A stretch of 35,794 nt of DNA from a virus: IMG/VR virus record IMGVR_UViG_3300022169_000012, positions 1 through 35,794 of that record, one strand, 5' to 3'. Position numbers and translations under genes: made by a program. The notes under the pieces were generated by a model, which was not told the DNA's origin, searched no databases, and worked only from the letters and a program-made list of their open reading frames with translations. This document shows positions 22,048 to 29,383 of the stretch, piece after piece. Each line of letters opens with the position of its first letter. Within the stretch, counting starts at the first letter, position 1.

Positions 22048-23803
22048 CTTGGCCGCTGCATATTGGGGACACGATTCCTCAATATGTTTTTATAACGACC
22101 AAAGTAAAACCTTTCACGTAATAGAAATAGAGAAACTAACCGGAATTAAACACTATCGTGGACATGCACGATACGAAGAACAAAAAGAAATACTAGAGAG
22201 ATGTCTTAAAGTATCCGAAGAAGACTTCGGCATCGAGAACGACTATGACGTTTTCATTGTGGGATCAGATGTCGATGAACAGATAAATCCTCTGTGTCTA
22301 GATCCAGACATTGTCAAACAGGTCTTCAATGTACGCGAGACCACCACTCATCATCGTCACCATGCTGCACATGCATGGGGCGCATATGCTCAGTCCCCAT
22401 GGGTAACTAAACCGTGCACTGTCTTTACTCACGATGCGGGTGGAGACGACGGTCATACTCATATATGGAGAGCTAATTCCAAACGTCTCCGATCCTTAAA
22501 TGAAGTAAACTACGACAGAACCGCCTACGAGAACATTGACACCAGATTTTTTGGTCGTAACTATAATATTTCTTCTGGTCTCGGATGTCAAAACATGGTA
22601 GGTGTAACCCCCAACCCATTAGATATGGCAGGTAAAGTCATGGGTGCATCTGCATATGGCGATCATATGTCATACTTCGGTCACTGTGGTAAGGGTCTGA
22701 TAAACGAAGACGAAGAGATTACTGAGGCAATAAATCCATCTTTCCCTTGGTTCCGACAGCAGTACACGAAGACCGAACAAGGTCTCGTGCGAGATAACAT
22801 TATTCGTTATGGAAGGACATTTAGTAGTGGTAAGGAATGGTGGGTTGATAATCAAGCAGACTCGCCGGAAGAACATAACTATTTTCAAATGTTCATTAGT
22901 CCTTTACAACTCACGTGGGAAGAAGAGTGTGACGTTGCAGCAGGTATCCAAAGACAACACGAAGACAATGTATTAGAGTACCTACAGACACCCAGAGTGT
23001 GGGAAGAGATTGTCCGTAATGGTAAACGTCTAGTGATCTCGGGTGGTTGTGGATTAAACATACTAACCAATACTCGTATACAAGACGAGTTGGGTCTTGA
23101 GGTATTTGTTCCACCCGATGTGCATGATAGTGGATTACCTTTCGGTATGTTATGTAAATATATGTCAGTCAATGGTATGCGTGAGTTCGAAGGGGTGGAC
23201 ATTCGATATGCAGGTCAACCTATACAGGACATGGAATTGTTGGATGTACATGAATCAACTATAATTACTCTGGAACAATTAGCGGATCTATTAAAGGATG
23301 ATAAGATACTAGGATTGGTTCAAGGTACCTCAGAGGTAGGCCCTCGTGCGTTAGGCAACCGTTCTATCATCTGTGACCCCAAGGGTTGGGATAAGAAGGA
23401 CAAGGTTAACATAGTCAAATGCAGAGAGAACTACAGACCGTTTGCTCCCATGGTAAGACAGGAAGACGCACATATATACTTTGAAGCAACATCATATGAC
23501 AACCTAGAGTATATGAACTTCAGTGTCAAAACGCGTGAAGAGTATAAAGAAGAACTTGCAGCAGTGACTCATGTAGATGGCACGGCAAGGGTGCAGTCAG
23601 TTACCAGAAAGTCGAATGCGCTTGTGTACGACCTTCTCAGTGCGTGTGGCGGGGTGTTACTGAACACTTCTTTCAATGTTAAGGGGAAACCGATACTAAA
23701 TACTTTGAAAGAAGCATTTGAAGTATTGGAAGAAACTGCGTTAGATGGAGTCGTGGTATATCATGATGAAAAACTTCATTACTTTACTTCCGAACTATTA
23801 TAA
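22040..23803 (+). CDS. O-carbamoyltransferase (NodU/CmcH/TobZ family)
   Basis: A 587-residue protein with the full two-domain layout of the family. The N-terminal Kae1-like domain has the histidine cluster HHRHHAAH at residues 104-111 and DAGGDDG at 132-138, and the C-terminal YrdC-like-associated part has the conserved GTSEVGPRALGNRSI and YRPFAPMV segments. The family transfers a carbamoyl group from carbamoyl phosphate, via carbamoyl-AMP, to a hydroxyl group on a sugar or other acceptor. Some phages use such an enzyme on 5-hydroxymethylcytosine in DNA. No TET- or hydroxymethylase gene is visible here, so the acceptor is open. A late promoter follows directly behind. Confidence 0.9.
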   Translation: MANLAAAYWGHDSSICFYNDQSKTFHVIEIEKLTGIKHYRGHARYEEQKEILERCLKVSEEDFGIENDYDVFIVGSDVDEQINPLCLDPDIVKQVFNVRETTTHHRHHAAHAWGAYAQSPWVTKPCTVFTHDAGGDDGHTHIWRANSKRLRSLNEVNYDRTAYENIDTRFFGRNYNISSGLGCQNMVGVTPNPLDMAGKVMGASAYGDHMSYFGHCGKGLINEDEEITEAINPSFPWFRQQYTKTEQGLVRDNIIRYGRTFSSGKEWWVDNQADSPEEHNYFQMFISPLQLTWEEECDVAAGIQRQHEDNVLEYLQTPRVWEEIVRNGKRLVISGGCGLNILTNTRIQDELGLEVFVPPDVHDSGLPFGMLCKYMSVNGMREFEGVDIRYAGQPIQDMELLDVHESTIITLEQLADLLKDDKILGLVQGTSEVGPRALGNRSIICDPKGWDKKDKVNIVKCRENYRPFAPMVRQEDAHIYFEATSYDNLEYMNFSVKTREEYKEELAAVTHVDGTARVQSVTRKSNALVYDLLSACGGVLLNTSFNVKGKPILNTLKEAFEVLEETALDGVVVYHDEKLHYFTSELL

Positions 23804-23806
23804 ATA
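23799..23806 (+). promoter_or_regulatory. T4-type late promoter TATAAATA
   Basis: An exact TATAAATA box overlapping the carbamoyltransferase stop region, 26 bases before the GTG at 23833 with AAGGA between them. The kinase gene seems to be transcribed from this site as a solitary late unit. Confidence 0.8.
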
Positions 23807-23832
23807 ATTGTATCATAAAATAAGGATTCACC

Positions 23833-24513
23833 GTGTTAACCTTTGAACAATTTTTAAACGAGGGTGTCAATGACCCTGCAATCTTCAAAGCAATCTTCCT
23901 TGCGGGCGGGCCAGGTTCTGGTAAGTCATTCATTGTCGGTAAGACAGGTCTGACCTCTATGGGTTATAAAGTTGTAAACTCTGATGATGCGTTCGAGTCT
24001 GCAATGAAGAAGGCTGGTATGGAAATGGATCCAGACAACATCTTCTCTGTTCAAGGACAAGAACTTCGTGGTAAGGCAAAGAAACTAACTGGTACCAAAC
24101 AAGCTATGTACATTAAGGGTCGTCTAGGTTTGGTAATCGATGGCACTGGTAAGGATCCACGTAAGATTTCTAAACAGGCAATTCAACTACGTGCGCTTGG
24201 TTACGATGTCGCAATGATTTTCGTAAACACTGATCTCGATACTGCGATCTCCCGCGATGCACAACGTTCTCGTACACTGGGTGCTAAAGGCGTCACAGAT
24301 TACTGGAAAGCGGTACAAAAGAATATTGGTAATTTCCAGCAAATGTTCGGTAAAAAGAACTTCCTAGTAGTGGATAACTCTGAAGGTAAGGATTACCAGA
24401 AAGAGACTGTCCGTGCATACCGTGATGCCACTAAGTTCACTAAGGCACCTATAGCGAATAGTAAGGCGAAGGGTTGGATCAAGAAAGAGACGGCCAAGCG
24501 TAGTAAAAGATAA
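23833..24513 (+). CDS. P-loop kinase with capsid-targeting-like N-terminus
   Basis: A 226-residue protein. It begins MLTFEQFLNEG, close to the T4 internal-protein leader with an LNE|G cleavage site. A Walker A motif GGPGSGKS follows at residues 25-32, then VVNSDDAFE and a GLVIDGTGKDPRK segment, like zeta-toxin or polynucleotide/nucleoside kinases. A basic tail ends it. The enzyme may phosphorylate a nucleotide, sugar or nucleic acid. With its own late promoter and a host-type promoter after it, it stands alone as a late gene among non-late genes. Start is GTG with AAGGA upstream. Packaging in the capsid is inferred. Confidence 0.75.
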   Translation: MLTFEQFLNEGVNDPAIFKAIFLAGGPGSGKSFIVGKTGLTSMGYKVVNSDDAFESAMKKAGMEMDPDNIFSVQGQELRGKAKKLTGTKQAMYIKGRLGLVIDGTGKDPRKISKQAIQLRALGYDVAMIFVNTDLDTAISRDAQRSRTLGAKGVTDYWKAVQKNIGNFQQMFGKKNFLVVDNSEGKDYQKETVRAYRDATKFTKAPIANSKAKGWIKKETAKRSKR

Positions 24514-24516
24514 CGC

Positions 24517-24545
24517 TTGACATAACACCTACATAACTGTATAAT
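24517..24545 (+). promoter_or_regulatory. Consensus sigma70 promoter
   Basis: TTGACA (24517-24522), 17 bases, TATAAT (24540-24545), a perfect consensus, 30 bases before the ATG at 24576. It opens a new unit running through the small genes, PhoH and lysozyme, and perhaps into the glycan-like operon. Confidence 0.9.
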
Positions 24546-24575
24546 GAGCTTCAATGCGTTAAGGATAAGAATATT

Positions 24576-25013
24576 ATGGCACTAACTGCTATTAGATACC
24601 AAGTCTATGAGATACTAGATAAAGTAACTAACACTAAATCAAGACAAGACAAAGTATCTATACTAAAAGAATACCAGAATAATGCACTAAAAGATGTATT
24701 ACGGGGTACCTTTGACAATGTTATTCAGTGGAATCTACCTGCTGGATCGGTACCCTATAACCCCACCTCCGAAGAATCTCCCCCTACATCCCTGCTCAAG
24801 CAACACATGAACTTCAAGTATTTTGTGAAGGGATTGTTGGCGTCTGAACAGTTGACAAAGGTTCGAAGAGAAAAGATGTTTTTGGATATGTGTGAATCCA
24901 TACATCCTCGTGATGCGGACTTGATCATCGGTATGATTAACAAGAAGATGCCTGTTAAAGGTATCACCAAGAAGCTGGTAATGGAGGCATTCCCAGAATT
25001 ACTTCATGAATAA
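24576..25013 (+). CDS. Conserved phage protein (DUF6433-like)
   Basis: A 145-residue helical protein. Features shared with a T4-like phage family of unknown function are the YEILDKV region near the start, IQWNLPAGSVPYNP in the middle, and KMPVKGITKKLVMEAFPELL at the end. No catalytic motif is visible. First gene behind the consensus promoter. Confidence 0.7.
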   Translation: MALTAIRYQVYEILDKVTNTKSRQDKVSILKEYQNNALKDVLRGTFDNVIQWNLPAGSVPYNPTSEESPPTSLLKQHMNFKYFVKGLLASEQLTKVRREKMFLDMCESIHPRDADLIIGMINKKMPVKGITKKLVMEAFPELLHE

Positions 25014-25039
25014 CTAACCCAATAAGATAAGGAGAGAGT

Positions 25040-25213
25040 ATGGTTGGAACCACAAATCAACTTGAAAGACTTAGAAAAGACTCGCGAGAGTTGGGACATT
25101 TCATTCATAAACTAAATAAGAAAGGCAAACCGGACATTGCATATAAAGTCGCGAAACGTCAAACGTTTTTAGAGACTGCAATCTCTCAAGCTGAATCTCG
25201 CCTAAGGGGGTGA
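25040..25213 (+). CDS. Small helical basic protein (57 aa)
   Basis: ATG at 25040 preceded by GGAGAG, TGA at 25211-25213. The peptide is basic and helical (NQLERLRKDSRELGHF, KVAKRQTFLETAISQ), with no Cys. Its last codons overlap the hairpin that opens a possible RNA switch ahead of the next gene. Function unknown. Confidence 0.6.
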   Translation: MVGTTNQLERLRKDSRELGHFIHKLNKKGKPDIAYKVAKRQTFLETAISQAESRLRG

Positions 25214-25275
25214 TCCTGTATCTGGAACAGGCCCCTTTATTGGGGTCTATTTCATACAGGAACTATAATATTATG
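25204..25275 (+). promoter_or_regulatory. Candidate bistable RNA element before the 25273 gene
   Basis: Two exclusive folds can be drawn. Fold 1: AAGGGG (25204-25209) with CCCCTT (25232-25237) above CCTGT (25215-25219) with ACAGG (25227-25231). Fold 2: CCTGTAT (25215-25221) with ATACAGG (25254-25260), enclosing GGCCCC (25230-25235) with GGGGTC (25242-25247). Fold 2 hides the AGG of the likely ribosome site for the ATG at 25273, and fold 1 frees it. The first strand also contains the stop codon of the upstream small gene. Confidence 0.45.
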
Positions 25276-25512
25276 CCAACATACGATCTGAAGAATACCA
25301 AGACCGGAGAAGTCAAAGAAATGATTGTCTCTATCAGCACCATGACCGAAATGGTCGAGTCCGGCGAATGGACTAATCAAATAAACTCTGCACCAAAACT
25401 AGTCACTCACAGCGGTTCTATACTGAACAAGACCAGTTCTGACTGGAAAAACAAACTCACCCAAATTAAACAGGGCACTAGTCGCATGGTTAAGAATAGT
25501 ATTCATGACTAA
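25273..25512 (+). CDS. Small FmdB-like phage protein without the zinc Cys
   Basis: A 79-residue protein. The open frame begins at 25210, but ATG at 25273 gives the characteristic N-terminus MPTYDLKNTKTGEVKE. This looks like FmdB-type zinc-ribbon regulatory proteins (start MPTY), yet the Cys pairs of that family are missing. Other T4-like phages have similar Cys-less versions. Its ribosome site AGGA (25258-25261) is part of the possible RNA switch. It overlaps the next gene by eight bases. Confidence 0.6.
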   Translation: MPTYDLKNTKTGEVKEMIVSISTMTEMVESGEWTNQINSAPKLVTHSGSILNKTSSDWKNKLTQIKQGTSRMVKNSIHD

Positions 25513-25684
25513 ATGGTGGAGAATCTGGGCGAAGAGTCTAGGGGAGAAAGTTGGTGAAACAGATAAACAAGCTAATACTATTGCTTTTATTAGGACTCTT
25601 TGGTGGTTTACTCATATGGCGACTTGTGTCGCTATCATCCTTAACGCAGTAGCAAATCACGGTTGGGGGTTAATAGGATTATAA
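25505..25684 (+). CDS. Small inner-membrane protein (59 aa)
   Basis: ATG at 25505 within the end of the upstream gene (ATGACTAA), TAA at 25682-25684. The N-terminal half is basic and Trp-rich (TKWWRIWAKSLGEKVGETD), and residues 33-50 form a hydrophobic helix (WWFTHMATCVAIILNAVA). Similar Trp-rich membrane miniproteins sit near the same genes in other T4-like phages. Function unknown. Confidence 0.65.
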   Translation: MTKWWRIWAKSLGEKVGETDKQANTIAFIRTLWWFTHMATCVAIILNAVANHGWGLIGL

Positions 25685-26004
25685 CTATAACTCCCCCCGC
25701 ACTAGACGTTCTAAAGAAAAGATTAGAGGGTCGTTCTGACTGTGATGGTATTCGTCTGAGAGTCGACACTGCTGGATGTAGTGGTTACGCATATGGAATG
25801 GAATATTCTTACGCCCAATCGTATGAGGATATAACAGTGACCGTAGAGGACGTGACTTTAATTATTGATCCTAAGAGTGTGCCGTTTCTAACTGGGACAA
25901 GACTTGAGTATCTGGTCGAAGGACTGAACGAAGGGTTTCAGTTCGTCAACCCTAATGTAACTGGCGAATGTGGTTGTGGAGAAAGTTTTTATGTGGAGAA
26001 ATAG
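25663..26004 (+). CDS. A-type iron-sulfur cluster carrier (IscA/ErpA/HesB)
   Basis: Up to 113 residues with all three Fe-S ligands of the family: Cys39 in GCSGYAYG, and Cys103 and Cys105 in ECGCGESF (numbering from the TTG at 25663). The family delivers Fe-S clusters to apo-enzymes; here the radical SAM enzymes downstream could be clients, though that is inferred. Typical homologues begin MIxVTPAA, which aligns with ITITPPAL, so the true start may be the ATT at 25678, reached by GGGGG at 25665-25669. Overlaps the previous gene. Confidence 0.85.
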   Translation: MGVNRIITITPPALDVLKKRLEGRSDCDGIRLRVDTAGCSGYAYGMEYSYAQSYEDITVTVEDVTLIIDPKSVPFLTGTRLEYLVEGLNEGFQFVNPNVTGECGCGESFYVEK

Positions 26005-26010
26005 TTTTAA

Positions 26011-26703
26011 ATGAAGAGAGAACATTCAGAATCCATGAATATACGCATGGAACATTTACGTACCATCGAACCCGCCACTATACGACAGCAAGATGCATTT
26101 GATGCATATAAGGCGGGTAACAACCTTGCACTGGTAGGTACGGCGGGTACAGGAAAGACTTTCCTTGCAATGTACTTCGCACTGGTAGAGATACTTGACA
26201 AGAGTACCCCTTATAGTCATCTTCACATCATTAGATCTGCGGTACCTACTCGCGAGGTGGGATTCTTACCGGGAACTATTGAGGAGAAACTACAAGCATT
26301 CACTGGGCCATATCGTGCAGTCGCTGCAGATCTTTTTGAAGACGATCGCGCCTATGAGAAGTTGGTTCATAATAAATACATTGAGTTCGAGTCGACATCA
26401 TACATACGAGGTATCACATTTGACGATACTATAATATTAGTTGATGAGATGCAAAACCTGAACTTCCATGAACTCGATTCGGTGATTACCCGTATAGGTA
26501 ATAACTGTAAGGTGATTTTCTGTGGGGATGGTAAACAGTCGGACTTCAAGACAGACAAAGATAAGAAGGGTATTAGTACGTTCCTAGAGATACTGGAACA
26601 GATGAAACTCTTCGAAACAGTGAACTTCTCGTGGGAGGATATAGTCAGAAGTGGTCTAGTAAGAGACTATATAATGACTAAGGAACACATGGGAATCGCA
26701 TAG
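26011..26703 (+). CDS. phoH: PhoH-like ATPase
   Basis: A 230-residue P-loop protein of the PhoH family, standard in marine T4-like phages. Walker A is GTAGTGKT (residues 43-50), Walker B is TIILVDEMQN, and GDGKQSD follows as the sensor segment typical of PhoH. It binds ATP and probably has RNA-related helicase or nuclease partner functions; the phage role is unknown. Small variation in length is normal. Confidence 0.9.
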   Translation: MKREHSESMNIRMEHLRTIEPATIRQQDAFDAYKAGNNLALVGTAGTGKTFLAMYFALVEILDKSTPYSHLHIIRSAVPTREVGFLPGTIEEKLQAFTGPYRAVAADLFEDDRAYEKLVHNKYIEFESTSYIRGITFDDTIILVDEMQNLNFHELDSVITRIGNNCKVIFCGDGKQSDFKTDKDKKGISTFLEILEQMKLFETVNFSWEDIVRSGLVRDYIMTKEHMGIA

Positions 26704-26717
26704 CGAGGAGAAGAACA

Positions 26718-26963
26718 ATGAGTGATATATTCGATTTTGGTTTTACTGCGGTAACAGAGGACGAGTTAGAAGTCGTCACTACCGAACGTGAAGCTGGGAC
26801 TGAGACGCAAGAACGACTGGAAAGGTTGTTCAACGCAATCACCCCACTGTTAAACAATCTCAAAAAGAATCCGGAGAAGGATTACATTCTCTGGCCAAAC
26901 AGACTAAGTAAAGTAGAACAGTTTGAAGACATGTTACAATCAATCTATCAAGGAGACAAGTAG
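26718..26963 (+). CDS. Conserved small T4-like phage protein (FDFGFTAV family)
   Basis: An 81-residue acidic protein starting MSDIFDFGFTAVTEDEL, an N-terminus shared by many T4-like marine phages, with helical C-terminus (NPEKDYILWPNRLSKVEQF). The GCGAGGAGAAG ribosome site is good. It joins lysozyme by a one-base overlap. Function unknown. Confidence 0.75.
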   Translation: MSDIFDFGFTAVTEDELEVVTTEREAGTETQERLERLFNAITPLLNNLKKNPEKDYILWPNRLSKVEQFEDMLQSIYQGDK

Positions 26964-27409
26964 TGAATAGGCAAGAAGTGTTTGAAACATTAAAAGTGGA
27001 CGAAGGTGTAGAATATGAAATCTATAACGACCATCTTGGGTACGCAACATTTGGTGTCGGGCACCTCGTACTTGAAACTGACCCCGAACACGGACAACCG
27101 GTTGGAACCCCAATCAGTGAAGACAGAGTTGCCGAGTGTTTTGACAACGACCTCAATACAGCAATCAGCGAGTGTCATGCTTTATACGGACAGGGCGACT
27201 TTGATTCGTTACCAGACGGAGTACAAGGTGTACTTGTCAATATGATGTTCAACATGGGACGCACTCGTTTGAGTAAGTTCAAGAACTTCAATAGTGCAAT
27301 CGCAGAAGGTGATTGGGTTCGTGCAGGTGTAGAAGGTCGAGACAGTCTTTGGCACCGACAGGTTACAAACCGTGCGGAAAGACTAATGGTACAACTAGAA
27401 CAGGTATGA
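26963..27409 (+). CDS. T4-type lysozyme (GH24)
   Basis: A 148-residue muramidase. Catalytic residues correspond to T4 Glu11, Asp20 and Thr26: Glu14 in VDEGVEYE, Asp23 in YNDHLGYATFGVGH, and Thr29. No signal peptide is present, so a holin should be needed for access to the cell wall; the spanin-like genes and the membrane proteins lie far upstream. The start is GTG, overlapping TAG of the upstream gene. Length is slightly below the T4 enzyme's 164. Confidence 0.9.
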   Translation: MNRQEVFETLKVDEGVEYEIYNDHLGYATFGVGHLVLETDPEHGQPVGTPISEDRVAECFDNDLNTAISECHALYGQGDFDSLPDGVQGVLVNMMFNMGRTRLSKFKNFNSAIAEGDWVRAGVEGRDSLWHRQVTNRAERLMVQLEQV

Positions 27410-27424
27410 AGGTAGGATAGTAAC

Positions 27425-27565
27425 ATGGCGAAGTATACCCGCTTTGACCCCCGAAATAAAAAGAAAGATCGTCATAAACAACAGTATCAGGGTTTTACCG
27501 TAAAGGTTAAGAAAGAAGAACCTAAAAAGGATACTTGGACTGATGGAACCGTAAGAGTGAAGTAG
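27425..27565 (+). CDS. Small basic phage protein (46 aa)
   Basis: ATG at 27425, TAG at 27563-27565. The peptide starts MAKYTRFDPRNKKKDRHKQ, a family signature seen in other T4-like phages, and is rich in Lys. It is separated from the glycan-like operon by two bases. Function unknown. Confidence 0.65.
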   Translation: MAKYTRFDPRNKKKDRHKQQYQGFTVKVKKEEPKKDTWTDGTVRVK

Positions 27566-27567
27566 TT

Positions 27568-28416
27568 ATGATTGATGTGTACCGTGAGCCTATCTCAGGT
27601 CAACCAATAACGGTGAACGAAGACTATGAGATTGACTGGCGCGGTACCATTGGTGTCGGGGATATTTTATATGGTCTCAATGCCGCTCATGCATTGGCCA
27701 AGATGTATGACCATCCAATAAAGATGAATGTTTTCTGGACGCATGATGAGGACTATGTCTACCATTATGATGATCCAGAAACAATCATTGAACGTACCCA
27801 CGTACTTCATAGTTTGTACCATAACCAACATGATGTTACTGTAAATCATATCTTCAATTCAACAGATGAGGAGATAGAGAAACTACGGTGGCGAGGTTTT
27901 GGTCACAAACGAGATCAACAGAAGGTGCTCACCTTCCACCACTGGATATTCCGCAAGGATCTATTCCAACGTTCTGAAAACAAAGTAGTGTTCTGGAGAC
28001 CCACCTTTAACCGTGAGATACCTTCGGGTGGAAAGAAATGGAAGATGACCTTCTCTGTAAAAGAATGGGAAAGGATCATTATGTTTCTTGAACTCAAGGG
28101 TTACAATCTTGTGGAGTTAACCTACCGCACTCCTGTAAGGGAGGCAATTTATCATATAAGTACTTCCAAGTTCTGCATCTTTTATGATGGGATGTGGCAG
28201 TACATCGCCCGTAACTTTTGTAAACCCGTTATCACACTAGGTGGTAGTAGTATCGCAAAGATACATTCACCGCAGGGCGTACACTTCAGTAAACCCCATG
28301 ATGACAGTAACTGTTTTTGGGATTACCTATATAAGTTACCTAAGAACGAAATGCATTTGTTGAGTCGTGCAAAACGTTATAAGAAACAATTAATGGATAA
28401 GATAGATGACTTTTAA
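27568..28416 (+). CDS. Putative glycosyltransferase-like protein (GT-B appearance)
   Basis: A 282-residue protein. Features seen: GTIGVGDILYGLNAAHALAK near residue 30, a basic centre, and FCIFYDGMWQYIARNFCKPVIT near residue 215, which resemble the two ends of a GT-B fold enzyme (such as heptosyl- or sialyl-type transferases) where a glycine/aspartate loop binds the sugar nucleotide. The match is weak. It opens the coupled operon and overlaps the first radical SAM gene by 11 bases, so it probably works with it. Confidence 0.5.
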   Translation: MIDVYREPISGQPITVNEDYEIDWRGTIGVGDILYGLNAAHALAKMYDHPIKMNVFWTHDEDYVYHYDDPETIIERTHVLHSLYHNQHDVTVNHIFNSTDEEIEKLRWRGFGHKRDQQKVLTFHHWIFRKDLFQRSENKVVFWRPTFNREIPSGGKKWKMTFSVKEWERIIMFLELKGYNLVELTYRTPVREAIYHISTSKFCIFYDGMWQYIARNFCKPVITLGGSSIAKIHSPQGVHFSKPHDDSNCFWDYLYKLPKNEMHLLSRAKRYKKQLMDKIDDF

Positions 28417-29383
28417 AATTGATCGTGCAGTGATCGAGATCAACGGGGGATGTAACTACTCGTGTTCTATGTGTCCTCAAGACGTACGAACAGGTGGACG
28501 ACACAAAGACTTCCTCAAGAAAATGTCACTTCAAGAGTTCGAGGACAACGTAGCAGACTGTGCACAGTACGGTCTACGTGTTGTTAATCTCGATGGTTCA
28601 GGTGAAGCAACACTCAATCGCAATCTACCCAAGTACATCGAAATCGTTAAGAAGTATGGTGCGAAGGCATTCATCTTCTCGAATGGTTATCGTATGGAAG
28701 GGAAGTTCATGCGTGACTGCGTAGATGCAGGGTTAGACTTCTATAGATTCTCTTGGATTGGATATGATGTCGAAGCATATGACAAGTGGATGTACAACCG
28801 AATCGCAGGTAACTTTGATAACACATGGGCCAAAGTAAAAGAAATGCGGGATTATGTCAAAGAGACTAATTCAGATTGTGTTGTGTCTACCTATCATCTA
28901 ATCACAGACAACGACAATCTAGACTTTGAGTTAGATCATTACAAACGTATTGTTGACGAACTCGATGTCAAAACAGAAATATGGAAGATGCACAACTGGT
29001 CGGGTGTCACTGACATCTCTGAGTCTGGTGTACGTAAAGGAGCAGTGAAGACTTGTGGAAGACCCTTCTCTCCAGATGTTGTAATCCGTGCAGGTGGATT
29101 GGAAGGCAAGAAGGGTGCTGTCCATCCGTGTTGTCAAGTACTTGGTAGAGATGAGGAAGCAGTCCTAGGACACACAAGTGAAACTGATATCAAGTCCATC
29201 TTCTTTGGAGAGGAATATTCTAAACTACGAGATCAACACACTTCAGGAGATTATCCTGATTTCTGTAAGTCGTGTGATTTTCTAATAGACGACCCAGAGG
29301 TACTAGTGTACACAAACCACGAACGCGATCTTATGAAGATGCATGGCACTGAGTTCAATCTGCGTGACTATCAGTCAGAATGA
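28406..29383 (+). CDS. Radical SAM enzyme with SPASM/twitch-like C-terminus
   Basis: A 325-residue protein. The radical SAM cluster motif is CNYSCSMC (Cys16, Cys20, Cys23), followed by a normal SAM barrel (LDGSGEATLN near residue 63). The C-terminal part has Cys-rich segments TCGRPFSPDVV, HPCCQVLG and FCKSCDFL that suit one auxiliary Fe-S cluster (SPASM or twitch type). Such enzymes modify peptides, proteins or sugars using 5'-deoxyadenosyl radical. Substrate unknown. Start overlaps the previous gene by 11 bases; its end overlaps the next by four. Confidence 0.85.
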   Translation: MTFKIDRAVIEINGGCNYSCSMCPQDVRTGGRHKDFLKKMSLQEFEDNVADCAQYGLRVVNLDGSGEATLNRNLPKYIEIVKKYGAKAFIFSNGYRMEGKFMRDCVDAGLDFYRFSWIGYDVEAYDKWMYNRIAGNFDNTWAKVKEMRDYVKETNSDCVVSTYHLITDNDNLDFELDHYKRIVDELDVKTEIWKMHNWSGVTDISESGVRKGAVKTCGRPFSPDVVIRAGGLEGKKGAVHPCCQVLGRDEEAVLGHTSETDIKSIFFGEEYSKLRDQHTSGDYPDFCKSCDFLIDDPEVLVYTNHERDLMKMHGTEFNLRDYQSE

